Below are positions 16,453-24,509 of a stretch of DNA of 64,000 nucleotides, in pieces. A model generated the notes under the pieces. It worked only from the letters and a program-made list of their open reading frames with translations, was not told the origin of the DNA and did no database searches. The stretch's first letter is position 1; each line of letters opens with the position of its first letter. A program made the translations under genes and the position numbers. Origin of the DNA: Verrucomicrobiota bacterium (GTDB lineage Bacteria > Verrucomicrobiota > Verrucomicrobiia > Opitutales > UBA953); contig JAURJZ010000080.1 in NCBI GenBank assembly GCA_030831965.1, positions 124,819-188,818 on the forward strand, read 5' to 3'.

Positions 16453-18159
16453 TCAGAGGGGCTTCTCGGCCTTGACCGTGAAGGTGAGGGTGAGCTTGGG
16501 AAGGTTGGGCTGGGAGGTGTCGGCGCGGATGTCGCCGTCGGCCAGACCCGAGACGAAGCTGTTCTTGCGCAGGGATTCGACCAGCTCGCGCTGGCGGCGG
16601 CGGAAGGCCTCGGCGTTGATCACGGCGTCCTTGGCGGGGCCGACCTCGGGCAGGAGAAGGCGGGCGACGAGCGTCACGCGGACGACCTGGGCGGGCGGCG
16701 GGGGCGGCGGCTCGCCCTCGGGGACGGCCGGGGCGGGGAGCGTGGTGCGGGTGAGCCGGAGCTCCTCGATCCAGACATGGCGGTTGGCGAGCACCTGGGT
16801 CTGGAGCTCGGCGAGGAAGTCGTTCCAGTTCGCGCGGTTCTGGACCACGGACTCAAGCTGGGCGTTGACGGCGGCGAGGGACGCGGACTTGGCGCGGATG
16901 TCGGCCAGCTCCGTGCGGCGTGCGGCGAGCTCGGCCTCGCGGCCCTTGACGCTGCTGACGAGGGCGACGGCCTTGGCGGCGCCGGACTGGAGCCCCCACC
17001 AGAGCGGGAGGGGGCTGAGCGCGAGAAGCGCGGCGGCGGCGATGAGGAGGGGCTTGCGGGCGTCGAAGGCGAGCTGGGCGGCGATGGCCGGGGGGATGAG
17101 GTTGACGCCGGCGGGGTCCGGGAGCACGAGGCGCGCGGCCTCGCCGATGGGCTCGGAAATCTGCGCGCGGCAGGCCTCGACGTACTCGGGGTTGACGGAG
17201 GCGCCGAGCGAGACGGCGCCGAGGGGGTCGAGGGTCTCGACCGGCACGCGAAGGGTCTCGGCGAGCTGCTCGCGGAGTCCGGGGAGCTGGGCGGTGCGGC
17301 CCGTGAGCAGGACCCGGGAGAGCTGGCGGCCCTGGGTGCCGCGGCGGAGGCCGATGAGCCGGCGGTTGATATCCTGGGCAAGGCGCTTGGAGAAGGCCTG
17401 GGCGTTGGCCACGAGGACGGCGGCCTGGGGATCGGACTCGGCCAGCTGCAGCACGCCGGAGAAGAAGCCCACCTTGAGGGCCTCGGCGTTGGCGAAGGCG
17501 TTGCCGGTGTTGTCCGAGACGGCCTGGGTGATGGTGTTGCCGCCGAGGGTGGCGGTCTGGACGCTCATGCCCTGGGCGCCGAGGAAGGTGAGGTTGGTCG
17601 TGCGGGAGCCGACGTTGACGATGAGGACCTCGTCGGCGGCGTCCCCGGAGGCGAGGCGCCAGGCGAGGCCGTCGAGCAGGGGCGAGGCCTGGATGACGGT
17701 CGGGCGGAGGCCGGCCTCGGTGATGAGGCGGGCGATGCGGCCGGAGATGTCGGAGCGGAGGGCGAAGAGAAGGACCTCGGACTCGACGCCGTCGGAGGCG
17801 AGGACCTGGCTGCCCCAGACGACCTCGGAGAGCGGGTAGGGAATCGCGTTCTGGGCCTCGAAGGCGATGATCTGGGCCTGGCGGGCCTTCTCGACCTGGG
17901 GAACCTTGAGGGGCTTCGAGAGGAGGAGAAACCCGGGGACGATGACCGTGGCGGTGCCGGAGAGCCCGTGCTGCTGGACGAGGCCGCGGAGGGCCTCGAC
18001 GGCGGCGGCCAGCCATTCCTCCTCGCCGGTGATGCCGACGGGCAGGTCCTGCGCGAAGAGACGCTCGAGCGAGAGACGGCCCGCGTTGACGGAGAAGGCG
18101 GAGACGGAGACGTGCGAGGCCCCGAGGTTGACGATGGTGGCGTGGGAGCTTGCGCTCAT
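16453..18159 (-). CDS. pilM: PilM-PilN fusion protein (Amuc_1101-like)
   Basis: The 568-residue protein joins two pilus-assembly parts. Residues 1 to about 345 are an FtsA/actin-fold PilM domain: IVNLGASHVSVSAF, VLIVNVGSRTTNLTFL, RVLLTGRTAQLPGL and LGAVSLGASV form the nucleotide-binding loops. From residue 352 the chain reads VNLIPPAIAAQ, the PilN N-terminal signature, then one membrane helix (about 371-390), a coiled coil and a C-terminal β-α domain. In many type IV pilus systems PilM and PilN are separate and bind through that same PilN tail, so the fusion makes the contact permanent. ATG 18159 was chosen because it starts exactly at the first PilM strand. Confidence 0.85.
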   Translation of the reverse strand: MSASSHATIVNLGASHVSVSAFSVNAGRLSLERLFAQDLPVGITGEEEWLAAAVEALRGLVQQHGLSGTATVIVPGFLLLSKPLKVPQVEKARQAQIIAFEAQNAIPYPLSEVVWGSQVLASDGVESEVLLFALRSDISGRIARLITEAGLRPTVIQASPLLDGLAWRLASGDAADEVLIVNVGSRTTNLTFLGAQGMSVQTATLGGNTITQAVSDNTGNAFANAEALKVGFFSGVLQLAESDPQAAVLVANAQAFSKRLAQDINRRLIGLRRGTQGRQLSRVLLTGRTAQLPGLREQLAETLRVPVETLDPLGAVSLGASVNPEYVEACRAQISEPIGEAARLVLPDPAGVNLIPPAIAAQLAFDARKPLLIAAAALLALSPLPLWWGLQSGAAKAVALVSSVKGREAELAARRTELADIRAKSASLAAVNAQLESVVQNRANWNDFLAELQTQVLANRHVWIEELRLTRTTLPAPAVPEGEPPPPPPAQVVRVTLVARLLLPEVGPAKDAVINAEAFRRRQRELVESLRKNSFVSGLADGDIRADTSQPNLPKLTLTFTVKAEKPL

Positions 18160-18181
18160 GGCGGCGGGGCGTGGGGCGGGC

Positions 18182-18865
18182 TCAGCGCGAGGAGACGTCC
18201 TCGCGCACGAACTCAGGGGAGAAGCGGGCGACGTCCTCGACGATGTCGACGAGATACTGGGGCCGGAGAATGCCGGCGTTGAGCATCGAGCCGCGGTCGG
18301 CGAAGCCCTTGGCGCCGTCGAAATCGGCCTTGCTGACAAGGGTGCGGCTCAGGGCGTTCTTCTGGTCGGCGACCAGGGCGCCGCGGGCGTCGAAGAGGGC
18401 CTGCTGGGTGCCGGCGACCTCGAGCTCGACGAAGAAGTGGTCGGGGTCCTTGCGGAGGTTGTCGCGCTTCACGACATCGCCCGGGAGGTAGAAGAAAACC
18501 GAGCGGGGGGAGTTGACCTCGAGGGTGAGGACGGTGGCGGTCGAGCGATAGTAGTTCCACTCCTCGGCGGGCTTCCCGGCGATCTTGAAGACGAGGGTCG
18601 CGGTGACCTTGACCTTGTCGACCCAGCGCTTGTTGAGGGCCTTGGGGTCGGGATTGGCCTTGGGGTCGACCACCACCTCGACCCGGTTCCAGGGATTGGT
18701 GGCCATGCCGTTGAGGCGGGTCTGGGCGAACTTGACGTCCTTGATCACCACCGAGCGATCGGGCGGCACCGCGCCCGGGGCGGCGACGGGTGCGGCCTGC
18801 CCAAGGAGGGAGGGCGCGGCCAGCAGGGACAAGGCCGCCAAGCACCCGATGAGGGGGGAAGACAT
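18182..18865 (-). CDS. Amuc_1102-like exported protein, first gene of the pilus-type operon
   Basis: The 227-residue protein begins with a signal sequence (LIGCLAALSLLAAPSLLGQ). The mature part has a β-rich pattern (VVIKDVKFAQTRLNG, WNRVEVVVDPKAN, VKVTATLVFKIAG, TVLTLEVNSPRSVFFYLPG) consistent with an immunoglobulin-like or β-sandwich domain. I know of no characterised function. Its place at the head of the operon matches Akkermansia Amuc_1102. It is 22 bp from the PilM/N gene. The promoter must lie in 18866-18981, which is shared with the divergent metal transporter genes and contains a perfect palindrome. Confidence 0.7.
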   Translation of the reverse strand: MSSPLIGCLAALSLLAAPSLLGQAAPVAAPGAVPPDRSVVIKDVKFAQTRLNGMATNPWNRVEVVVDPKANPDPKALNKRWVDKVKVTATLVFKIAGKPAEEWNYYRSTATVLTLEVNSPRSVFFYLPGDVVKRDNLRKDPDHFFVELEVAGTQQALFDARGALVADQKNALSRTLVSKADFDGAKGFADRGSMLNAGILRPQYLVDIVEDVARFSPEFVREDVSSR

Positions 18866-18929
18866 AAGCCAAAATGAGGTAAACGAGCACCCGTCATAGG
18901 CAAATCCAAAAAACCCCGGAGAGATGGCT

Positions 18930-18950
18930 AAACGCAAATAGTTTGCGTTT
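18930..18950. promoter_or_regulatory. Perfect palindrome, candidate Fur-family (Zur/Mur/Fur) operator
   Basis: AAACGCAAA-TAG-TTTGCGTTT is a perfect 9-3-9 inverted repeat in the divergent region between the metal ABC transporter and the pilus-type operon. Fur-superfamily operators are palindromes of about this size, and several have TGCAAAT...TTTGCA-like cores. It lies 31 bp before the preferred transporter start, where a repressor would block transcription. No T tract follows on either strand, so a terminator is less likely. Confidence 0.6.
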
Positions 18951-18981
18951 CATGCGACAGGTGTTGTTATGGGGGTTTTCC

Positions 18982-19914
18982 ATGGGACGAATCGGCCTGA
19001 TTCTTGCCTGCCTGATGACCGGGAAAGCCCTCTGTTCAGAGGGGTTTCGGGTGGTTTGCGCCTCGGCCATCCCGGCCGATTGGTCATGGGCGATCGCCCA
19101 CCCCTCGGCTGAGGTGACCAGCTTGATGGCGCCCGGCACCGACCCGCATGCGTTCCAGCCGACGCCGGGGCACGTTAAGCGGCTTCTGCAGGCCGATTTG
19201 ATCGTCGGTTTCGACCCCCTTCTCGAGCCTTGGCTTCAACAAATTATAAAATCCAACAAGTTGGAGACCAAGGTCTTGTGGATGGGGAAGCCGTGGATTT
19301 CGGACAAGGGGGACCATTTGGCCTGCTGCCCTTCGGAATCAACGGGGGCCAAGCACACGCTGCTCCGCCGCCAGGAGGGCGTCGATCCGCATGTTTGGAC
19401 CGATCCGGAGTTGGTCGAGGCGATGGGGCGCAGCCTGCACGCCGCCCTGTTGCGCACACCGGGAAGCCGCCAATCCGAGCAGGGAGAGGCGAGGCTGGCC
19501 GCCTTCGCGACCAAGGCGCGCGCGGTTGACGCCGACGTGAGGGCGATCCTCGGCGCCGTTCCCGAGGAGCGGCGCGGCCTGCTGACGAACCACGACAACC
19601 TGGGGCGGATCGCCCGCCGTTACGGGCTGAGGATCGAGGGGGTGATCCTGAAGGCCTCGACGACGGAGGCGGCGGACCCCTCGGCGCGGGAGATGGTGCG
19701 ATTCGCGGAGCTGGCGAGGCGACGGTCGGTCCGCGCCATCGTGGTCGACCGCGGCCAGCGGGCGACCGCGGCCGAGACAATCGCGAGGGAGGCGGGCCTA
19801 CCGCCGCCGGTGGCCTTGCGCATCGACACGCTGGCGGCCGCGGGCGAGGCGGCGACGTGGGCGGGCATGATGCGCGAGAGCGCGCGGACGCTGGCGGAGG
19901 CGTTGTCGCGATGA
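18982..19914 (+). CDS. Metal ABC transporter substrate-binding protein (ZnuA/TroA cluster A-I)
   Basis: The roughly 310-residue protein starts with a signal peptide (MGRIGLILACLMTGKALCSE) and belongs to the zinc/manganese-binding family. Likely ligands are His in GTDPHAFQPTP, His in GVDPHVWTDPEL and His in LLTNHDNLGRIARRYGL, with an acidic residue from AIVVDRGQ. The long His-rich loop typical of many ZnuA proteins is absent, so Mn or Fe cannot be excluded. The start at 18982 has GGGGG seven bases upstream. Earlier in-frame starts (18952 ATG, 18943 TTG) lie next to or inside the palindromic operator and are less likely. The stop overlaps the ATPase start (ATGA). Confidence 0.83.
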   Translation: MGRIGLILACLMTGKALCSEGFRVVCASAIPADWSWAIAHPSAEVTSLMAPGTDPHAFQPTPGHVKRLLQADLIVGFDPLLEPWLQQIIKSNKLETKVLWMGKPWISDKGDHLACCPSESTGAKHTLLRRQEGVDPHVWTDPELVEAMGRSLHAALLRTPGSRQSEQGEARLAAFATKARAVDADVRAILGAVPEERRGLLTNHDNLGRIARRYGLRIEGVILKASTTEAADPSAREMVRFAELARRRSVRAIVVDRGQRATAAETIAREAGLPPPVALRIDTLAAAGEAATWAGMMRESARTLAEALSR

Positions 19915-20627
19915 GCGGGGGCTGCGGATGCGACGCACCGGCCGTTGAGGCGGAGGCCCTCGCGCTGAGGCCGGCCCCGGGCGCGCCCGTGGTGGTGCGC
20001 GGGGCGCGATTCTCCATCCCAAGAGGGTGCCGCGCGGCCCTGGTCGGGCCGAACGGCGCGGGCAAGTCGACGCTGCTGCGGGCAATCGCCGGGCTGGCGC
20101 CGGTGGCGGCGGGCGGCCTGCGCGTGCACGGGGAGCCGGCGGCGCCGGGCCGCCCGGATGTCGCCCTGCTCTTCCAGCGTCCCGCGCTGACCCAGGGCTT
20201 CCCCTGCACGGTTCGCCGGCTGGCCGAGATGGGTCGGATCGAGCGCTCGCGCTGGGGATTCCTGCTGAGCCGGGGCGATCGGGACCGGGCGGCGGCGGCG
20301 CTCGCCTCGGTGGGGCTTGAGTCCCTGTCGGGTCGGCTGCTGCATGAGCTGTCGGGCGGGCAGCTGCAGCGCGCGCTCATCGCCCGGGCCTTGGCCCAGG
20401 GGGCGACGCTGCTGTTGCTCGACGAGCCCTACGCGGGGTTGGATGACGCCAGCCGCCGGGCGCTCGACGCCATTCTCTTCGGTCCGGCGCTGGCCGGGGC
20501 GACCGTGGTGGTGACCACGCACGACCCGGCGGACAGCTCGCCCTTCGACCGGGTGCTGTCGGTCGAGGCGGGCGCGGTCGAGGTCCGCCTCGCCTGCGAG
20601 GGGCATCACCCGCACCGCCATGCCTGA
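19911..20627 (+). CDS. Metal ABC transporter ATP-binding protein
   Basis: The 238-residue ATPase has Walker A GPNGAGKST, Q-loop LLFQRPALTQGFP, signature LSGGQLQRALIARAL, Walker B LLLLDEPYAGLDD and switch His in VVTTHDPAD. It powers import of the metal delivered by the upstream binding protein through the downstream permease. The N-terminus has a short Cys-containing extension (SGGCGCDAP), which might sense or bind metal; that is speculative. It overlaps both neighbours (ATGA at the 5' end, eight bases at the 3' end), so the three genes are tightly coupled. Confidence 0.9.
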   Translation: MSGGCGCDAPAVEAEALALRPAPGAPVVVRGARFSIPRGCRAALVGPNGAGKSTLLRAIAGLAPVAAGGLRVHGEPAAPGRPDVALLFQRPALTQGFPCTVRRLAEMGRIERSRWGFLLSRGDRDRAAAALASVGLESLSGRLLHELSGGQLQRALIARALAQGATLLLLDEPYAGLDDASRRALDAILFGPALAGATVVVTTHDPADSSPFDRVLSVEAGAVEVRLACEGHHPHRHA

Positions 20628-21435
20628 GTGGATCACCGAGCCCTTCTCGCACGGCTTCATGCTGCGGGCCTGGCTGGGCACGGCCTGCTGCGCGGTGGCC
20701 TGCGCCTGCCTGGGCACGCACCTGGTGGCGCGGCGCATGACGTTCGTGGGGTCGGCGCTGACGCACACCCTGCTGCCCGGGGTGGTCGCGGCCTGGCTCC
20801 TCGGCCTGTCGCCTCAGCTTGGCGCCGCGGCCGCGGCGGTGGCGACGGCGGGCCTGATCGCGCTGGTCGGCGGCCGGCGCGAGGCGGGCGAGGACGCGGC
20901 GGTGGGGGTGGCGCAGTCGGCGCTCTTCGCGCTGGGCATCGTGCTGATGGCGCAGGCGCAGTCGTGGCGCGATTTCACGGGCCTGCTCTTCGGGACGGCG
21001 CTCGGCATCGGGCCGGGCGAGACATGGGGGATGGCGGCGACGGCGGCGGGCGCGCTGGCGGCGCTGGCCGCCGGCCACCGCGCCCTCGAGGCATCGGCCC
21101 TCGACGAGGACTATGCGCGCCTCGCCGGCCTCCGGCCGGCGTTGCTCCGCCTCGGGCTGGTGGCGCTGGCGGGGCTGGCCGCCGCGGCGGCGGTCCGGCT
21201 GCTCGGCGCGATGCTGACATCGGCCCTGCTCATCGTGCCCGCGGCGGCCGGGCTGCTCCTGGCGCGCTCGCTGGCGGGCGCGATGGCCTGGGCCTCGGCG
21301 CTCGCGCTGCTGGGATGCACGGGCGGGCTACTCGCCTCGTACCACCTCGCGGACCTGCCTTCGGGCGCGGCGATGGTCGGCGGGTGCTGCCTGATGTTCG
21401 CGCTCGCGCGCGGCTGGCGGGCGCTGCGCGGCTGA
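20620..21435 (+). CDS. Metal ABC transporter permease (ZnuB family)
   Basis: The 271-residue integral membrane protein has eight or nine hydrophobic segments and the ABC-3 family pattern: WLGTACCAVACACLGTHLV near the start, MTFVGSALTHTLLPGVVAAW and VRLLGAMLTSALLIVPAAAG. It is the channel of the metal importer. ATG 20620 lies inside the end of the ATPase gene. It converges with the FloA-linked operon and ends one base before the next gene's stop, leaving no room for a terminator between them. Confidence 0.9.
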   Translation: MPEWITEPFSHGFMLRAWLGTACCAVACACLGTHLVARRMTFVGSALTHTLLPGVVAAWLLGLSPQLGAAAAAVATAGLIALVGGRREAGEDAAVGVAQSALFALGIVLMAQAQSWRDFTGLLFGTALGIGPGETWGMAATAAGALAALAAGHRALEASALDEDYARLAGLRPALLRLGLVALAGLAAAAAVRLLGAMLTSALLIVPAAAGLLLARSLAGAMAWASALALLGCTGGLLASYHLADLPSGAAMVGGCCLMFALARGWRALRG

Positions 21436-21765
21436 TCAGCGGCCGCGCAGGGAGAGCGGCGGGCCGAGGACCTCGCGGGCGACGACGGCCCGGCGGAGCG
21501 AGGCGGGGTCGCGGAAATCGCGGGCGTACGGCGAGACGCGGCGAGGCGAGGGCATGGGCGCGGACGGCAGGGCGGAGGGCGGACGGGCATCGGCGCGCGG
21601 CCCGGGGTCGGGCGCGGCGGCGAGCGGCTCGGCGCGACGTATCCGGCGCGGACGCGGGGCGGGGACGGGGGGAGGGAGGGGAGCGGGGGTCTCCTCCTCG
21701 GCCGACATCTTGCCCGCCACCCAGCGGAGCAGGGCGATGACGGCGGCGATGAGGAGAAGCTCCAT
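21436..21765 (-). CDS. Small Pro/Arg-rich membrane protein next to FloA (unknown)
   Basis: The 109-residue product has an N-terminal hydrophobic helix (MELLLIAAVIALLRWVAG), an acidic patch (MSAEEE) and a Pro/Arg-rich tail that is probably disordered and cytoplasmic. I recognise no family. Evidence that it is real: it sits 12 bp behind floA in the same direction with a well-placed ATG, and the hydrophobic segment is coherent. A role with the FloA/NfeD membrane microdomain is only suggested by position. Confidence 0.5.
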   Translation of the reverse strand: MELLLIAAVIALLRWVAGKMSAEEETPAPLPPPVPAPRPRRIRRAEPLAAAPDPGPRADARPPSALPSAPMPSPRRVSPYARDFRDPASLRRAVVAREVLGPPLSLRGR

Positions 21766-21777
21766 GCGGGGGCGGGA

Positions 21778-22791
21778 TCAGGGCTTGGGCGCCTCGCCCG
21801 AGCCGGCGATGCCGCGGCGCATGTCGGTGTCGGACCGCAGGTTCTCCATCCGGTAGAAGTCCATGAAGCCCATCTTGCCGGTGCGCAGGGCCTCGGCGAG
21901 GGCCTGGGGAACCTGGGACTCGGCCTCGACGAGGCGGGCGCGCATCTCCTCGACGCGGGCGCTCATCTCCTGCTCGAGGGCGACGGCGGCGGCGCGGCGG
22001 ATCTCAGCCTCGGCCTGGGCCATGTTCTTGTTGGCGTTGGCCTGGGCCTCCTGGAGCTGGGCGCCAATGTTCTCGCCGACGTCGATGTCGGCGATGTCGA
22101 TGGAGAGGATGTCGTAGGCGGTGCCGGCGTCGAGGCCGCGCTGGAGGACGGTCTTGGAGATGCGGTCGGGGTTCTCGAGGACGGTCTTGTAGGAATCCGA
22201 CGAGCCGATGGTGGTCACGATGCCCTCGCCGACGCGCGCGATGATGGTCTCCTCCTGGGCGCCGCCGACGAAGCGCTCGAGGTTGGTGCGCACGGTGACG
22301 CGCGCCTTGACCTTGACCTGGATGCCGTCCTTGGCGACGGCGTCGATGGTGGCGCGTCCGCTGGCGGGGTTGGGGCAGTCGATGACCTTGGGGCTGACGG
22401 AGGTGAGGACGGCCTCGAGGACGGACTTGTTGGTGCCGCGCGTGGCGATGTCGATCGCGCAGGCGCGCTTCCAGTCGAGCGGCATGCCGGACTTCTGGGC
22501 GGCGATGAGGGCCTGCACGGTCTGGACGATGTTGCCGCCCGCGAGGTAGTGGGCGTCGAGCATGTCGATGCCGATGGGCAGGCCGGCCTTGCCGGCGGCG
22601 ATGCGCGCGTCGACCACGACGGCGTACGGCACGCCGCGGAGGCGCATGCCGATGAGCTCGCCGAGCCCGACCCCGGCGCCGGCCAGCTGGGCGCGGGTCC
22701 AGACGGGGAGGAACCCGAGGGAGAAGAGGACGAGGAGGCCGACGGCGGCGAGCGCGACGTAGGCGAGGATCTTGAGGATGGCGGGGTCCAT
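21778..22791 (-). CDS. floA: Flotillin-like protein FloA (SPFH family)
   Basis: The 337-residue protein has an N-terminal membrane hairpin ([22 protein letters not shown]) and the long FloA/YqfA domain: [24 protein letters not shown]-like [16 protein letters not shown], and the SPFH-core stretch [20 protein letters not shown] Glu/Ala-rich coiled coil follows (about 245-300). FloA oligomerises in the membrane and organises microdomains. ATG 22791 ([11 protein letters not shown]) is preferred to the upstream in-frame start. The nfeD-type gene lies seven bases upstream; nfeD and floA genes are commonly paired. Confidence 0.92.
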   Translation of the reverse strand: MDPAILKILAYVALAAVGLLVLFSLGFLPVWTRAQLAGAGVGLGELIGMRLRGVPYAVVVDARIAAGKAGLPIGIDMLDAHYLAGGNIVQTVQALIAAQKSGMPLDWKRACAIDIATRGTNKSVLEAVLTSVSPKVIDCPNPASGRATIDAVAKDGIQVKVKARVTVRTNLERFVGGAQEETIIARVGEGIVTTIGSSDSYKTVLENPDRISKTVLQRGLDAGTAYDILSIDIADIDVGENIGAQLQEAQANANKNMAQAEAEIRRAAAVALEQEMSARVEEMRARLVEAESQVPQALAEALRTGKMGFMDFYRMENLRSDTDMRRGIAGSGEAPKP

Positions 22792-22798
22792 GGGGAAA

Positions 22799-23308
22799 TC
22801 AGCGGGCGCGGCGGACAAGGACGCCGCCGGGGAGGGTGTCGGCGACGGTCACCGTCGTGCCCTTGTCGAGAAAGCCGTCGGCCGAGGTGGCCTCGACGCG
22901 GCGCCCCGCGACCTCGACCGAGCCGGTGGGGCTAAGCGCGGTGAGGGCGACGCCCTCCCGGCCGACGAGGGCGGCGAAGGCGCCGGCGCCGGGCACGGCC
23001 GCGCCGGTGTCGACCGTCGGGTTGGCGATGCCGAGGCGGGCCGCCAGGTCGGGCACGAGCCGGCGGAAGACAAGGAGCTCGACGCCGATGCCCGTCACGA
23101 AGATCGCGGCGAGGGCGAGGAACTCGCCGAGGCCGTGGCTGGCCGCCAGGGCGAGGCCGACGAGGCCGAGGAGGGCGCCGAGGGTGCCGACGATGGCGCC
23201 GGGCAGGAGGAACTCGGCCCCGATGAGGATCAGGCCGGCGAGAACAAGGGCGAGGGGGACGCCGAAGCCGGACTCGGGGAAGAGGGCCGCCAGCGGAAGG
23301 AGGGTCAT
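22799..23308 (-). CDS. NfeD-like membrane protein (short form)
   Basis: The 169-residue protein has three or four membrane segments ([57 protein letters not shown]) followed by a C-terminal OB-fold NfeD domain ([27 protein letters not shown] in two steps, then [20 protein letters not shown]-like ending). The serine-protease domain of long NfeD proteins is absent. It partners FloA in membrane microdomains. It is the first gene of the FloA operon. Confidence 0.88.
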   Translation of the reverse strand: MTLLPLAALFPESGFGVPLALVLAGLILIGAEFLLPGAIVGTLGALLGLVGLALAASHGLGEFLALAAIFVTGIGVELLVFRRLVPDLAARLGIANPTVDTGAAVPGAGAFAALVGREGVALTALSPTGSVEVAGRRVEATSADGFLDKGTTVTVADTLPGGVLVRRAR

Positions 23309-23403
23309 GCGAGGGATTCAAGGGGGCCGACGGAAGCCGTCCACCTTTTCCGAACCGCCGCCGCGGGGCTTGCCGAGACGGCGGCCCGGGCCTAGCAAGG
23401 GGC

Positions 23404-23925
23404 ATGGCCCGGAAGCCCCCCCAGCGTCCCAAGACCCGCGTCCGCCGCGCCCACGAGGTGGTCGACGAGGCGCTGCGCGCGGCGGGAGACCGGGCGGTGG
23501 CCGCGGGCGGGACGCGCCAGGCGGCGCATGCCGAGGCGGCGGGCAAGCTCGGCATCTCGACCTCGCTCCTGTACAAGTGGCGAGAGCCCGCCGCCGACGG
23601 CAGCGGGCAGCCCAACCCGCTGGAGCGGGCGGCCCAGCTGATGGCGGCGACGGACGACCCCCGCATCATCGAGTGGCTTTGCCAGCGGGCCGGCGGGCGC
23701 TTCGCCCCCGAGAGCCCGGAGCGCGAGCCGGACCTCGGGCGCGCGGCCAACGGGCTGGTGAGGGAGTTCGGCCTGCTCATCGCCGACGTCGTGCAGGCGG
23801 CGGAGGACCGGGAGGTCGACGCCGCGGAGAGCCGGCGGCTGCGGACCCGCTGGGACGAGCTGCGGCGGCGGGCCGAGGCCTTCGTTCGCACCTGCGAGGA
23901 GGGTGGCTACAGCCGCGGCGAGTGA
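23404..23925 (+). CDS. Helix-turn-helix regulator resembling phage CII (CP76) proteins
   Basis: The 173-residue protein has a basic start (MARKPPQRPKTRVRR), a helix-turn-helix of the form AEAAGKLGISTSLLYKWREP (about residues 40-62), then NPLERAAQLMAATDD and RIIEWLCQRAGGRFA, which resemble the PF06892 phage regulatory CII family. Its C-terminal half is helical. No phage structural, integrase or lysis gene lies nearby, so this looks like a domesticated chromosomal regulator. Its TGA overlaps a GTG that can start peptide deformylase (GTGA), suggesting coupled expression. Targets are unknown. Confidence 0.6.
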   Translation: MARKPPQRPKTRVRRAHEVVDEALRAAGDRAVAAGGTRQAAHAEAAGKLGISTSLLYKWREPAADGSGQPNPLERAAQLMAATDDPRIIEWLCQRAGGRFAPESPEREPDLGRAANGLVREFGLLIADVVQAAEDREVDAAESRRLRTRWDELRRRAEAFVRTCEEGGYSRGE

Positions 23926-24509
23926 CGGTGGCCGTGCTCCCGATTGTCAACTACGGCGACCCTGTCCTGCGGGCCAGGGGCGAGCCGGTGCGGGCGTTCG
24001 ACGCCGCGCTGGCCCAGCTGGCGAGGGACATGCTCGAGACCATGCGGGACGCCCGCGGCATCGGGCTGGCCGCGCCCCAGGTCGGCCGCCCGCTGCAGCT
24101 CTTCGTGCTCGACACGGGCCACGATCGGGAGCCGCTCGAGCTCGACGGGCGACCCATCGCCGATCCCGCCGAGGTCATGCCGCTCGCGCTGGCCAACGCC
24201 GAGGTCACGGTGCTGCCGGGCGAGCCCGAGCCGATGGAGGAGGGCTGCCTTTCGTTCCCCGGCGTCCGCGGGGAGGTGCCGCGGGTCGAGCGGGTGGCGG
24301 TCGACTTCCGCGACCTGGCGGGCGCGCCGCGCCGCCTGGTCGCGACCGGGCTCCTCGCCCGCTGCATCCAGCATGAGCACGACCATTGCCAGGGGGTGCT
24401 CTTCATCGACCGGATGGGGGCCGCGCACCGCCTGCGGGTCGAGCCAAAGGTGCGCCGGCTGCTGCGCGAGACGCAGGCGGGGCGGCGCGGCGATGGCTCA
24501 GCCGCCTGA
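23922..24509 (+). CDS. def: Peptide deformylase
   Basis: The 195-residue enzyme removes formyl groups from new proteins. All three family motifs are present: GIGLAAPQVG, EGCLSFPG (metal-binding Cys) and HEHDHCQGVLFIDRM (metal-binding His pair and catalytic Glu). A short insertion (EPEPM) precedes motif 2. The GTG at 23922 overlaps the upstream stop; GTG at 23928 or 23934 are possible alternatives. The usual partner fmt is not adjacent. The 3' end overlaps the convergent gene by 12 bp. Confidence 0.93.
   Translation: MTVAVLPIVNYGDPVLRARGEPVRAFDAALAQLARDMLETMRDARGIGLAAPQVGRPLQLFVLDTGHDREPLELDGRPIADPAEVMPLALANAEVTVLPGEPEPMEEGCLSFPGVRGEVPRVERVAVDFRDLAGAPRRLVATGLLARCIQHEHDHCQGVLFIDRMGAAHRLRVEPKVRRLLRETQAGRRGDGSAA

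Noticed and set aside
18930-18950. Bidirectional terminator
   Set aside because: The genes on each side diverge from here, so no transcript needs to end, and neither strand has a T run after the stem.
23404-23925. Prophage region around the CII-like gene
   Set aside because: No integrase, structural, lysis or packaging genes and no attachment-like repeats nearby; base composition matches the host.
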